Shown piece after piece: positions 43,243 to 51,756 of a DNA stretch of 64,000 nt. A program made the translations under genes and the position numbers. The notes under the pieces are model-generated. The model saw nothing but the letters and a program-made list of their open reading frames with translations, searched no databases and was not told the origin of the DNA. Source of the stretch: Multivorans sp965232105 (lineage in GTDB: Bacteria; Acidobacteriota; Thermoanaerobaculia; Multivoradales; Multivoraceae). The stretch is from contig OZ246956.1 in the NCBI GenBank assembly GCA_965232105.1, positions 682,001-746,000 of the forward strand, read 5' to 3'. Position 1 is the stretch's first letter. The number at the start of each line of letters is the position of its first letter.

Positions 43243-43907
43243 AGCAACTCCCTGTCGTTGAACCAGGCGTTCGCGATCCGCACCTCGCCGCCTTTCTCGA
43301 GCCACCTGCGCGCTGCGTGGTAGTGCCCGAGCAGGAGCACGTCGTGACCCTCAGCGAGACGGCGGGCGGCGTACCGGCGGATGACCCTCTCCGGGATCCG
43401 GTGCTTGTGCTCCAGGTTGGTGCCCGAGAGCCCGCGTTCGGCCGAGGTCACAAGCCGGCGGCCAAGCGCGGACGGCAACCGGAACGTCAGCCACCGGCTG
43501 ACCGGGTTCTTCGACAGCCTGCGCCAGCAGCGGTAGCGCCAGTCGCCCCGGTTCAACCCGTCGCCGTGCACGGCGAGGTAGCGGGCCCCGCCGGCCTCAA
43601 AGCGAATCTCCAGGCCGTAGTCGTCGAAGAGGTCGTCGTAGGCGCCGCCCACAAGGAAGAAGTCCCGGTTCCCCTCCACGTATGAAACCCGGATTCCACG
43701 CCGCCTCAGATCCCGGATGACGGGCGCGAGCAGCCGCACTTCCGGCGTTTCGAAACGACGCGAACCGATCCAGAGATGGAACAGGTCGCCGAGAAACAGC
43801 ACCCGCGCACAGCGCGCGGGCGTAAGCGCCCGGAGCTGGTCGGCGAGTTCCTCGCCGCTGCCCCCCGGACCACCCAGGTGCGCGTCGGCGACCACAACGA
43901 CAGGCAT
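43230..43907 (-). CDS. LpxH-like UDP-2,3-diacylglucosamine diphosphatase
   Basis: A 225-residue calcineurin-like phosphoesterase. Metal motifs in order: DAHLGG, FLGDLFHLWIG, VEGNRDFF, AVHGDGLNRGD and LLGHYHAARRW. This set fits the LpxH/YbbF group that cleaves UDP-diacylglucosamine in lipid A synthesis. It supports a lipid A-bearing outer membrane, but other substrates are possible. Confidence 0.82.
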   Translation of the reverse strand: MPVVVVADAHLGGPGGSGEELADQLRALTPARCARVLFLGDLFHLWIGSRRFETPEVRLLAPVIRDLRRRGIRVSYVEGNRDFFLVGGAYDDLFDDYGLEIRFEAGGARYLAVHGDGLNRGDWRYRCWRRLSKNPVSRWLTFRLPSALGRRLVTSAERGLSGTNLEHKHRIPERVIRRYAARRLAEGHDVLLLGHYHAARRWLEKGGEVRIANAWFNDRELLWLG

Positions 43908-43924
43908 TCCGCGACCGGCTCGCT

Positions 43925-44998
43925 CTAGACGATCGTCAACGTCGGTCGAGCGGAGGCCAGCTCCACGAGCCGGCGCTCAACCGCCGTGACGATGTCCTGG
44001 AAGATGCCGGCGTGCGCTCCGTCGGGCGCCGAGACGACGATCGGCACACCGGCGTCGCTGCCGCGCACCAGCGCGGCGTCGAGCGGAATCGTCCCCAGGA
44101 CCTCGCAGTTCAGCAGGTCCGCGGTGCGCTCAACGCCTCCCCGCTTGAAGATGTCCGTCGTCTCGCCGCAGTGGGGGCAGACGAAGGTGGACATGTTCTC
44201 GACCATGCCCAGCACGGGAACCTCGACCTTGCGGAACATCGCGAGCCCCTTGCGTGCGTCGATCAGGGCCACGTCCTGGGGCGTGGAGACGATCACGGCC
44301 CCGGAAAGCGGCAGCTTCTGCGAGAGGGTGAGCGCCGCATCCCCGGTGCCCGGCGGCAGGTCGAGCAGCAGGTAGTCGAGTTCGCCCCAGTCCACGTCGC
44401 CGAGGAGCTGGCCCAGCGCCTTCATCACCATCGGCCCCCGCCAGATGACCGGCGTATCGGGATCGAGGAGGAAGCCAAGCGACATGACTCGCACGCCGTG
44501 GCGCTCGAAGGGCTGAATCTTGCCGCCGACGATCTCGGGCCGCCGGTCGATGCCGAACATCAACGGGATGGAAGGTCCGTAGATGTCCGCGTCGAGCAGT
44601 CCGACCCGCAGTCCCGCGGCCGCCATCGCCGCGCTCAGGTTGGTCGCCACGGTCGACTTGCCGACGCCGCCCTTGCCGCTCGCCACCGCGACGACGTGGG
44701 AGACCCCCGGCAGCAGGGAGGGGTCGCGTGCCGTGGCCGGAGCGGGCGCCGTCGCCACCTCCAGCGAGACCTGCACGTTCGAAACCCCGTCGAGCGAGCC
44801 GACGGCATCGACGATGCGGCGCCGGATGTCCCTGGCGGCGCCTTCGTCGCGGGTCGGCACCCGCAGATCGACCACCACGTCGCCTCCGCTCACGCCCACC
44901 CGCTGTACGAAACCGAATGAGACGATGTCCCGTTTCATGCCGGGGAACGTGATCGTCCGGAGGCACTCGCGGACCCTGTTCTCGATCGCTTCAGCCAT
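43925..44998 (-). CDS. Mrp/ApbC-type iron-sulfur carrier ATPase
   Basis: A 357-residue P-loop ATPase. An N-terminal MIP18-like domain (GMKRDIVSFGFVQRVGVSGG) is followed by the deviant Walker A ASGKGGVGKSTVATNLS, LLDADIYGPSIPLMFG, LDLPPGTGDAALTL and the CxxC motif FVCPHCGE. It delivers Fe-S clusters to apoproteins. ATG at 44998 overlaps plsC by eight bases. Confidence 0.93.
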   Translation of the reverse strand: MAEAIENRVRECLRTITFPGMKRDIVSFGFVQRVGVSGGDVVVDLRVPTRDEGAARDIRRRIVDAVGSLDGVSNVQVSLEVATAPAPATARDPSLLPGVSHVVAVASGKGGVGKSTVATNLSAAMAAAGLRVGLLDADIYGPSIPLMFGIDRRPEIVGGKIQPFERHGVRVMSLGFLLDPDTPVIWRGPMVMKALGQLLGDVDWGELDYLLLDLPPGTGDAALTLSQKLPLSGAVIVSTPQDVALIDARKGLAMFRKVEVPVLGMVENMSTFVCPHCGETTDIFKRGGVERTADLLNCEVLGTIPLDAALVRGSDAGVPIVVSAPDGAHAGIFQDIVTAVERRLVELASARPTLTIV

Positions 44999-45737
44999 CA
45001 CCTTCTCCCGCCGTCCCCAAGTCCGCCAACTCACCGACCCGCCGCTCGACATCCTGCATGAACGTTCGACGCCCCCGAACTCCCACGCTGGCCGGATCCA
45101 TCACCTCTCCGAACAACACCTCGACTGTGGCCGGCCGCACGACCAGCGCTCCCTTGCGCCGGATGCGCCCCGTGCCGCGGATGCCGATCGGAGCGACCGG
45201 CGCTCGCCCCTTGAGAGCCAGCAGGAACCCGCCGCGCCGAAACGGCTTCATCCGGGGCCCCGAACTCCGCGTCTCCTCGGGGAACACGACCAGAGAGACG
45301 TTCGAGGCCAGCAGCTTGCCGGCTACCGCGAAGGTCTCCGCCGCGCGGCTGCGATCCTCACGGTCCACCGGCACGAAACCCGCCGCCTTGAGTCCCCAGC
45401 CGAAACCCGGCACCCGGAACAGGCTGCGCTTGGTGAGGAAGCGCACCGGCGATTCCAGAATCGCGAGCAGGGCCGCCACGTCGTACAGGCTCCGGTGGTT
45501 CGCCATGTACACGAGTGGACGGCCGGCCGTCGACGCGCGCCATGCTTTCCGGTCGCCGCCCGCGTAGTCGAGGCGCAGGCGGACGCCGCCCGTCACCAGC
45601 AGCCCCCGGGCCCAGTACCGCGCCACCAGGCCGGCCCAGTCGCGGCCCGGTAGCCAGGAAGCGATTGCCGCGGCTACCCCCATCACGACGCTGCCTGCGA
45701 CCAGATACAGGTTGCCGGTGACGGTCGCGACCGCCAT
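44991..45737 (-). CDS. plsC: 1-acyl-sn-glycerol-3-phosphate acyltransferase
   Basis: About 248 residues from ATG 45737. An N-terminal transmembrane helix (LYLVAGSVVMGVAAAIASWL) precedes the HX4D motif (MANHRSLYDVAALL), FVPVDRED, and FPEETRSSG in place of the common EGTR. It makes phosphatidic acid. An in-frame TTG at 45968 would add a charged, unconserved 77-residue extension; I prefer the ATG, though no good ribosome binding site is seen. Confidence 0.85.
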   Translation of the reverse strand: MAVATVTGNLYLVAGSVVMGVAAAIASWLPGRDWAGLVARYWARGLLVTGGVRLRLDYAGGDRKAWRASTAGRPLVYMANHRSLYDVAALLAILESPVRFLTKRSLFRVPGFGWGLKAAGFVPVDREDRSRAAETFAVAGKLLASNVSLVVFPEETRSSGPRMKPFRRGGFLLALKGRAPVAPIGIRGTGRIRRKGALVVRPATVEVLFGEVMDPASVGVRGRRTFMQDVERRVGELADLGTAGEGDG

Positions 45738-46055
45738 CGCCCAGACCGGCGGCCGCGCCGACGACCCTCCACGGTCCTTCCCCCCAACCGGGCGGGAGTC
45801 CCCGTCCAGGTACGGGTTCGGGCCTTGTTCCGAGCTTGCGACTGTAGCGCCCCGAAACCCCTCACAGGCTCGGTGTTTCGGCCCATCCCGTCCTCCCCCA
45901 GCAACTTTCGCCGTAGACTTGCTGCGCTGCGTCCCGCGGCGCAAGTTACTGGGGTTCCGGTTCGACAAGGTTCTGCTCAGCGCTGTCAGGAGGGGAAGCT
46001 AACACCAAGCACGCGCCGCGAGCACAACGAGCGAAGAAATTGCCCCCGCAGGCTG
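45738..46055. other. noncoding region between plsC and mlaE
   Basis: A 318-base divergent spacer. It must hold promoters for the mla operon and possibly for plsC, but I find no hexamer pair good enough to report. Possible plsC N-terminal extension codons occupy part of it. Nothing else is recognisable. Confidence 0.4.
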
Positions 46056-46835
46056 ATGCAACAGGTTGCACCCAAGACTCTGTTCGATTTCGTGGCCCCA
46101 TTACGCCATATCGGCGCCCTCTCTGTCCTGGCCGGGCGCAGTCTGGCTGCCCTGGTCAGGCCGCCATACGAGTTCCGGTCATGGCTTCATCAGATGGAAC
46201 ATCTCGGCGTCAGCTCACTTGGAGTCGCCGCGGTCACCACCCTGTTCACCGGCATGGTGCTCGCCCTGCAGACCGCCTACAGCCTGCCGGAACTGGGCGT
46301 CAAGTACTACATCGGAAGCGTGGTATCCAAGTCGCTGACCAGGGAGCTCGGACCGGTCCTCGTCGCGCTGATCGTCGGCGGCCGGATCGGTTCCGGGATG
46401 ACCGCCGAGCTGGGCACGATGAAGGTCACCGAGCAGGTCGACGCGATGCGCTCCATGGCGGCCGATCCGGTGAAGAAGCTGGTCGTACCGAAACTTGCCG
46501 CCAGCCTGATCATGCTGCCCGTGCTCACCATCCTGGGCGACTTCCTGGGCATCCTCGGCGGCCTGTTCATCGCGACGAACCAGTTGAATCTGTCCTACGG
46601 CCTGTATGTGAACGACGTCCTCCAGGCCCTGACCCTGGGTGATGTGCTGAACGGTCTGGGCAAGTCCGTCTTCTTCGCCGGTTTCATCGCCGTCATCGGC
46701 TGCTACAACGGCCTGACGGCGACCGGCGGCGCCGAGGGAGTCGGGCACGCCACGACCAGAACCGTGGTCTGGGCATCCATCATGGTGCTCGTATCTGACT
46801 TCTTTCTGACGAAGCTGTTCCATGTCCTCGGCTGA
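46056..46835 (+). CDS. mlaE: Mla lipid-transport ABC permease MlaE
   Basis: A 259-residue permease of the MlaFEDB-type phospholipid transporter. Typical motifs: TTLFTGMVLALQTAYSLPEL, SLTRELGPVLVALIVGGRIG, AELGTMKVTEQVDAM and VVPKLAASLIMLPVLT. The ATG at 46056 matches family length; longer upstream frame is non-conserved. mlaF starts inside its last codons. Confidence 0.94.
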   Translation: MQQVAPKTLFDFVAPLRHIGALSVLAGRSLAALVRPPYEFRSWLHQMEHLGVSSLGVAAVTTLFTGMVLALQTAYSLPELGVKYYIGSVVSKSLTRELGPVLVALIVGGRIGSGMTAELGTMKVTEQVDAMRSMAADPVKKLVVPKLAASLIMLPVLTILGDFLGILGGLFIATNQLNLSYGLYVNDVLQALTLGDVLNGLGKSVFFAGFIAVIGCYNGLTATGGAEGVGHATTRTVVWASIMVLVSDFFLTKLFHVLG

Positions 46836-47622
46836 GCGGCGGCCGCACCCGAACGGGGCCGAAACGCTGTTTGCCGTCCGCGGGCTCTGCCGTCGATTCG
46901 GCGACCGGGCGATCCTCGACGACCTGAGTTTCGACGTGATGCGAGGCGAATGTCTCGTGATCCTCGGACGTTCGGGTTCCGGCAAGAGCCTCACCCTGCG
47001 GCAGCTCAACGGTCTCGACGAGGCCGAGGCCGGCGCCGTGCTGTTCGAGGGAACGGACCTCGTCCAGTTGACGGAGCGCCAGTTGTACCCGCTGCGGCGG
47101 CGGATCGCGATGCTCTTCCAGTCCGCGGCCCTCTTCGACTCGATCGACGTGCTCGAGAACGTCGCCTTCCCTCTCCGCGAGCACGACCGGTTGAGCGAGG
47201 AAGAGATCCGCGAGCGCGTCGCCGGCTCCCTGGCCTGGGTGGGCCTGTCCGGCATCGAGGACCGCATGCCCGCGGCCCTGTCCGGCGGCATGAAGAAGCG
47301 GGTCGCACTGGCGCGCTCCCTGGTTCTGAACCCCGAGGTCGTGCTCTACGACGAGCCGACCGCCGGCCTCGATCCCGTGACTTCATCAACGATCTCGAAT
47401 CTGATCCGCGGCACCCAGCGAGAGTTCGGCACGACCTCCGTCGTCGTCACCCATGATCTGCGGCTGGCCCGCGACGTGGGCGACCGCGTGGCTCTCCTCG
47501 ACGGAGGCCGGTTTCGCTTCATCGGCACCTGGGAGCAGGCCGAAGAGAGCACGGACCCGGCGCTCAGGGCATTCCTGGAGGGTCGACAACCGACCGCGGA
47601 GGAGGACATCGATGCAGCGTGA
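46822..47622 (+). CDS. mlaF: Mla lipid-transport ATPase MlaF
   Basis: A 266-residue ABC ATPase. Walker A ILGRSGSGKSLTLRQLNG, Q-loop MLFQSAALFD, signature LSGGMKKRVALARSL, Walker B VVLYDEPTAGLDP and the H-loop VVVTHDL. It overlaps mlaE by 14 bases and mlaD by 11. Confidence 0.94.
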   Translation: MSSAERRPHPNGAETLFAVRGLCRRFGDRAILDDLSFDVMRGECLVILGRSGSGKSLTLRQLNGLDEAEAGAVLFEGTDLVQLTERQLYPLRRRIAMLFQSAALFDSIDVLENVAFPLREHDRLSEEEIRERVAGSLAWVGLSGIEDRMPAALSGGMKKRVALARSLVLNPEVVLYDEPTAGLDPVTSSTISNLIRGTQREFGTTSVVVTHDLRLARDVGDRVALLDGGRFRFIGTWEQAEESTDPALRAFLEGRQPTAEEDIDAA

Positions 47623-48772
47623 TTCGAACACCGCCAAGGTAGGGCTGACCGTGCTGGGCGCACTCGTCGTCCTGGCCGGATTCATCTTCGCCATCGGCGA
47701 TCAGAGCTTCCTGTTCCGGGCCAGCAACTCCTACCTCATCATGTTCCCCAACGCCGCCGGCCTGGCCGAGGACAACCCGGTTCAGTTGAACGGCGTCACG
47801 GTCGGGAAGGTGGACCGTATCCTGCTGAGCGAGCAGCCGGAAAGCGAGACGCTGGAAGTGCGGATCAGCGTCGAGCGGCGCTACGCGAATCGACTGCGCA
47901 GCGACTCCCTGGCCAGGATCAAGACCCTGGGACTGCTCGGCGACAAGTACGTCGAGATCACCTCGGGTTCGCCCGGCGCCGTGGTCCTCAACCCGGGCGA
48001 GGAGATCCCCGCCGCTCTCCCCACCGACGTCGACGACCTGATCGCCAGCGGCGCCGACGTGGTCGATCACATCGTCCTGACCGCCCACTCGCTGTCGACG
48101 ATTCTCGGTCGCATGGAGCGCGGCGAAGGACTGCTCGGCGAGCTGGTCGCCGGGCGCGAAGACAAGAGGATCACCGACACCGTGATCCACACGCTGGAGT
48201 CGATCGATCGCCTGACCAGCCAAGTGGAAGCCGGCGAGGGCGTGCTCGGACGTCTGCTGACGGACCAGGACCTGGGCGACCGGCTCGCTTCGTCCCTGGA
48301 CAACGTCGACGAGACCCTGACCCTGCTGCGAGAAGGCGACGGCCTTGCTTCGGCCCTGCTCCACGACGCGGAACTGAAGACCCGGTTCGAATCGACGATG
48401 GCCGACACGGAGACGGCCGCCGCCGATCTGCGCGCCGTCGCCGCGGATCTGCGGGACGCCGACGGGCTGCTGCCCCGCCTGCTGACCGACGAGGAGCTGA
48501 GTGAATCGCTGACGACCGAGGTGGAGGAACTCCTGGGGCGCCTGAACTCGACTCTGGAGCAGGTCTCCGAGGGCGACGGGACCGCGGCCAGGCTGATCAA
48601 CGACCCCGCGATCCATGAGGCGCTCGACGATCTCGTCGTCGGCATCAACGAGTCGAAGCTGCTGCGCTGGCTGATCCGAAACCGCCAGAAGGCGGGGATC
48701 AAGAAACGCTACAAGGACGCGCAGAGCGCGGCAACGGACGCCGGGGCCGGCGCGCCGGAGGAGGGCCGATGA
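47612..48772 (+). CDS. mlaD: MCE-domain lipid-binding protein MlaD
   Basis: A 386-residue membrane-anchored MCE protein. N-terminal helix (VGLTVLGALVVLAGFIFAIG), then the MCE domain (SYLIMFPNAAGLAEDNPVQL, NGVTVGKVDRILL, KTLGLLGDKYVEIT). The long helical C-terminal half has repeats of the kind GEGLLGELVAGRED, GEGVLGRLLTDQDLG and GDGLASALLHD, usual in long MCE proteins. It would bridge the periplasm. Confidence 0.92.
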   Translation: MQRDSNTAKVGLTVLGALVVLAGFIFAIGDQSFLFRASNSYLIMFPNAAGLAEDNPVQLNGVTVGKVDRILLSEQPESETLEVRISVERRYANRLRSDSLARIKTLGLLGDKYVEITSGSPGAVVLNPGEEIPAALPTDVDDLIASGADVVDHIVLTAHSLSTILGRMERGEGLLGELVAGREDKRITDTVIHTLESIDRLTSQVEAGEGVLGRLLTDQDLGDRLASSLDNVDETLTLLREGDGLASALLHDAELKTRFESTMADTETAAADLRAVAADLRDADGLLPRLLTDEELSESLTTEVEELLGRLNSTLEQVSEGDGTAARLINDPAIHEALDDLVVGINESKLLRWLIRNRQKAGIKKRYKDAQSAATDAGAGAPEEGR

Positions 48773-49044
48773 TCGTCTGCGCACGCTGCGACGAGCAACG
48801 GGAAGCCCTGGGCGATCCCCCGTTCCCCGGTTCCCTCGGCGAGGAGATCGCCGCCCGCGTCTGCGCCGGTTGCTGGGACGAATGGATGGCGATGGAGATC
48901 AAGGTGATCAACGAACTCCGCCTGAACTTCATGGAACCCGAAGCCCAGGCAACCCTCTCCCGCCACATGAAGGACTTCCTCTTCCCGGCCGACGCCGACC
49001 CCGCGGGGCGACTCGACTTCGACACGATCGGCGAACCGGAGTAG
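48769..49044 (+). CDS. YggX-like Fe(II)-trafficking family protein with CxxC pairs
   Basis: A 91-residue protein. The region PFPGSLGEEIAARVCAGCWD, EWMAMEIKVINELRLNFMEP and SRHMKDFLF follows the YggX family. Unlike typical YggX it has two CxxC pairs (CARC at residue 4 and CAGC near 32), which could bind a metal. ATG overlaps the mlaD stop (ATGA), so it is the last gene of the mla operon. Confidence 0.78.
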   Translation: MIVCARCDEQREALGDPPFPGSLGEEIAARVCAGCWDEWMAMEIKVINELRLNFMEPEAQATLSRHMKDFLFPADADPAGRLDFDTIGEPE

Positions 49045-49071
49045 CGGGCTGGCGCCGACGCGATGTCGGCG

Positions 49072-49674
49072 CTACCGCCAGGGGCGGCGGGAGGGGTCTT
49101 GGATGCGGCGGATCATGCGGCGGCGGCGGTTGGCCGGGTCGTTCGGGTCGTTGGAGAACAGCCGCATCACATCGCCGTCGCGGGCGAAGCGGTATCGGCG
49201 GGACGGCTTCTTGCCGTTCAGTCCCTTGGCCGTGCCCTTCGCGTAGGTCCACAGTTCGATGTTCGGATCATCGATGTTGCGGTGCTCCTCCCACTCGGTC
49301 TTCTCCGGATCGCCGAACAGGACGTAGACCATGCCGCGGTCCGTTCGCCGGCCGAGCAGGCCGGATTCCGAGTAGCGCTTGTCGGCCTCGGTGGCCCGCA
49401 CCTCGAACTGCCGCTTCAGCGCGCCGTCTCTTCGGCTCCAGAACTCTTCGACGAAGGCCGCCGCCTCCTCGTTCGATTCGAGCAGCAGGAAGAGCGTCCG
49501 CTCCTCCTCGTCGGCGAGCTGGCCGACCGGCCCGACCAGCCAGCTGGTATAGGCGGGCCCCAGGAAGGGGTTGATCAGGTCGTCCGGATGGAGCCGCTCG
49601 AGGCTGTCGGCAGCCACCGCCGCCGAGGTCGCGCCCAGAACCAGGGCCAGGACCAGGGGCACGGGGCGCCGCAC
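49072..49674 (-). CDS. GWxTD-type secreted protein
   Basis: About 200 residues from the GTG at 49674, two bases after the folE stop. A signal peptide (RRPVPLVLALVLGATSAAVA) is followed by WLVGPVGQLADEEERTLFLL, EEFWSRRDGALKRQF and GLLGRRTDRGMVYVLFGDPE, the GWxTD-domain pattern found mostly in Acidobacteriota and relatives. The GW is replaced by GR. Function unknown. Confidence 0.75.
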   Translation of the reverse strand: MRRPVPLVLALVLGATSAAVAADSLERLHPDDLINPFLGPAYTSWLVGPVGQLADEEERTLFLLLESNEEAAAFVEEFWSRRDGALKRQFEVRATEADKRYSESGLLGRRTDRGMVYVLFGDPEKTEWEEHRNIDDPNIELWTYAKGTAKGLNGKKPSRRYRFARDGDVMRLFSNDPNDPANRRRRMIRRIQDPSRRPWR

Positions 49675-49676
49675 TC

Positions 49677-50315
49677 TCAACGACCCTTCAAGAGATCCAG
49701 GAACTCCTCCCGGATCGGCCGCTCGTGGAAGATGCCGCGGAGCGCGGACGTGACCGTCATCGCGCCGGACTTCTCGACACCTCGCATCTCGACACAGAGG
49801 TGGCGGGCCTCGATCACGACCATCGCCCCGCGTGGCCGGAGTTCCTCCTCGAGGAAGCTGACGACCTGCTCGGTGAGCCGCTCCTGGAGCTGCGGCCGCT
49901 TGGCGTAGAACTCGAGAATGCGGGCGAACTTGGACAGCCCCAGGATCTTGTCGCCGGGAACGTAGGCGATGTGCGCGTGGCCGTAGAACGGCACCAGGTG
50001 ATGCGAACACATGGAGTAGAAGGGAATGTTCTTCTCCATGACCATCGCCCGGTAGTTCTCGTCGTTCGGGAAGGTCGTGACCCGCGGCTGCGACCCCTGG
50101 TCGAGACCGCGAAACATCTCCAGATACATCCGGGCCACCCGCTCGTGAGTGGTGCGCAGATTCGGTTCTTCCAGATCGAGGCCGAGTTCGACAAGCACCT
50201 CGCGGACGCGCTCCGCAAGACGCTCCACCCGCTCAGCGCCCGGGCTCGCTGCCGCAAGCTCCTGCTGCCTCCGCTCGCGTTCCGCAATCGTCTCAATCGG
50301 CTCCAGAACTCGCAT
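49677..50315 (-). CDS. folE: GTP cyclohydrolase I
   Basis: A 212-residue enzyme opening the folate/pterin pathway. Zinc and active-site motifs: YSMCSHHLVPFYGHAHIAYV, KFARILEFYAKRPQLQERLT and ARHLCVEMRGV. Just 316 bases away on the opposite strand is a PTPS-like gene, a possible next step in pterin or queuosine synthesis. Confidence 0.95.
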   Translation of the reverse strand: MRVLEPIETIAERERRQQELAAASPGAERVERLAERVREVLVELGLDLEEPNLRTTHERVARMYLEMFRGLDQGSQPRVTTFPNDENYRAMVMEKNIPFYSMCSHHLVPFYGHAHIAYVPGDKILGLSKFARILEFYAKRPQLQERLTEQVVSFLEEELRPRGAMVVIEARHLCVEMRGVEKSGAMTVTSALRGIFHERPIREEFLDLLKGR

Positions 50316-50366
50316 CGGCGCATGCTACCGTAGGCCGCTCAAGACAACTACCGAACCGGGACGCAA

Positions 50367-50594
50367 ATGAGCCGAGTCACGATCGAATACTGCGTGATGT
50401 GAAACTACCGCCCCCGAGCCGCCGGTCTGGCGTCTCAGTTGAAGGAGCGGTTCAACCTCGATTCGGAGCTGGTCGACGGCAGCGGCGGCGTCTTTGAAGT
50501 CGCCCTCGATGGCCGACCCGTGTTCTCCAAGAAGCAACTCGGCCGCTTCCCCAACAACGGCGAAGTCGAGACCGCGGTCGCCGACCTGCTGTAG
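50367..50594 (+). CDS. SelW-family selenoprotein (in-frame UGA = selenocysteine)
   Basis: An ATG at 50367 opens a 75-codon frame with a TGA at 50400-50402 and final TAG at 50592. Reading TGA as Sec (U) gives MSRVTIEYCVMUNYRPRAAG, then LASQLKERFNLDSELVDGSG, then GVFEVALDGRPVFSKKQLGR and FPNNGEVETAVADLL. This is the Rdx (SelW/SelT/SelH) fold: CxxU redox motif at residues 9-12, FEV, FSKK and GRFP--GEV are family hallmarks. A bacterial SECIS-like hairpin lies just after the UGA. A premature-stop pseudogene is unlikely because codons after UGA are fully conserved. SelA/B/C/D are not in the window. Confidence 0.88.
50416..50436 (+). promoter_or_regulatory. bacterial SECIS-like hairpin
   Basis: GAG (50416-418) pairs with CTC (434-436) and CGCC (420-423) with GGCG (429-432), with one C/U mismatch between. 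The apical loop is GGTCT (424-428). E. coli fdhF SECIS has the same GGUCU loop that SelB recognises. The distance from the UGA (about 21 bases to the loop) is similar to fdhF. Confidence 0.75.
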
Positions 50595-50631
50595 CTCGGC
50601 CGGTGGACCGGCCGGAGGCTACGATCGGCCC

Positions 50632-51120
50632 GTGTCCGGCACGTTCTCCCTTCGCCTCGCCAAGGAGGACTTCAAGTTCTCCGCCGCGCATTTCACTGTC
50701 TTCAGCGACAACGAAGCGGAACCGCTGCACGGCCACAACTACCGGGTCACGGTCGAGCTGAGCGGTTCCGAGGTCGATGACCTCGACTTCCTGATCCCCG
50801 TCAACGCCGCCAAGCGCGATATCCGCGCCGAATGCGCCGCCCTGGACGAGAAGATCCTTCTGCCGGCGAAGTGTCCCCACCTCGGACTGGCCGACCACGG
50901 TGAGACGATGGCGGCGGTCTTCGACTCGCGGCGCTACGAGTTCCCGTCCCCGGAGGTCGTCCTGCTGCCCGTCGCCAACGTGACGGTCGAGGCGCTCGCG
51001 CGCTCCCTCTGGCAGCGTCTCCGGGATCGATGGGCGCACCTTCACGATCGGATCGATGTCATAGAGGTCACCGTGACCGAGACCCCTGGGCAGGGTGCCA
51101 GCTACCGGCGCAGTCTCTAG
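50632..51120 (+). CDS. 6-pyruvoyl-tetrahydropterin synthase/QueD-like protein
   Basis: A 162-residue protein from GTG 50632. Zinc histidines appear in KFSAAHFTVF and LHGHNYRVTV. A further Cys lies in PAKCPHLGLAD. GGAGG is 13 bases upstream, rather far. Family members act in biopterin (PTPS) or queuosine (QueD) synthesis on the product of FolE, whose gene is close by. Confidence 0.82.
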   Translation: MSGTFSLRLAKEDFKFSAAHFTVFSDNEAEPLHGHNYRVTVELSGSEVDDLDFLIPVNAAKRDIRAECAALDEKILLPAKCPHLGLADHGETMAAVFDSRRYEFPSPEVVLLPVANVTVEALARSLWQRLRDRWAHLHDRIDVIEVTVTETPGQGASYRRSL

Positions 51121-51170
51121 CTTTACCAGCCACCGACCCCTCAACCGGCCCTTCAGAAAGGGAGGCAGCC

Positions 51171-51605
51171 TTGACGACAAACTTCAACCCTGACGACAGC
51201 CAACTGGCAACTCTCGCGTCGCTCGATCCGGACGCGCCCGTTGCCGCGCTCAACCTGTTCCAGTTCAACGAACGCGCGCTGTACAGCCCCGACGACGAGG
51301 AGTACGGCACGGAAGCCGCCAACGTCTCGGGCCAGGAAGCCTTCTCCAGGTACGCGGCCGCCGCGGGCCAGGTCCTTGCCGACCTGGGAGGCCGCGTCGT
51401 CTTCAGCACGACGGTCGAGCAAGTGATGATCGGACCCTCCGCCCCCCCGTGGCACGCCGCCGCCATCATGTTCTTCCCCACCCGAAAGGCCTTCATCCAA
51501 ATGACGATGAACCCCGACTTCCGGGCCGCCTCCCGCCACCGCAAGGCCGGGCTGGCAAACCACTACCAGGCCCACCTCGACGGCACACCCTGGGTGACCG
51601 GGTAA
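51171..51605 (+). CDS. DUF1330-like protein
   Basis: A 144-residue protein read from TTG at 51171, which has GGGAGG five bases upstream (51160-51165), a convincing alternative start. It has PVAALNLFQFNERALY, a central helical part, VFSTTVEQVMIGPSAPPWHA and FPTRKAFIQMTMNPDFRAAS, the DUF1330 (EthD/dimeric alpha-beta barrel) pattern. Function unknown. Confidence 0.75.
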   Translation: MTTNFNPDDSQLATLASLDPDAPVAALNLFQFNERALYSPDDEEYGTEAANVSGQEAFSRYAAAAGQVLADLGGRVVFSTTVEQVMIGPSAPPWHAAAIMFFPTRKAFIQMTMNPDFRAASRHRKAGLANHYQAHLDGTPWVTG

Positions 51606-51756
51606 GGCACGCCTGACCGAAGCGAGCGGAGTGCAGCGCGCGCACCCCCTCCCATCTTCCGACCAAGCGCGCGCGGCACCTGGGACCCCTCCCCCCGGAG
51701 CCCCGCAGCAGGCGGGTGCAACCGACGCCGGTGCGCCAGCCTCCTCCGCCGCGGCG

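Noticed and set aside
50400..50402. TGA as a real premature stop (pseudogene)
   Set aside because: All downstream codons keep family motifs, the Sec position is exactly CxxU, and a SECIS-like hairpin follows.
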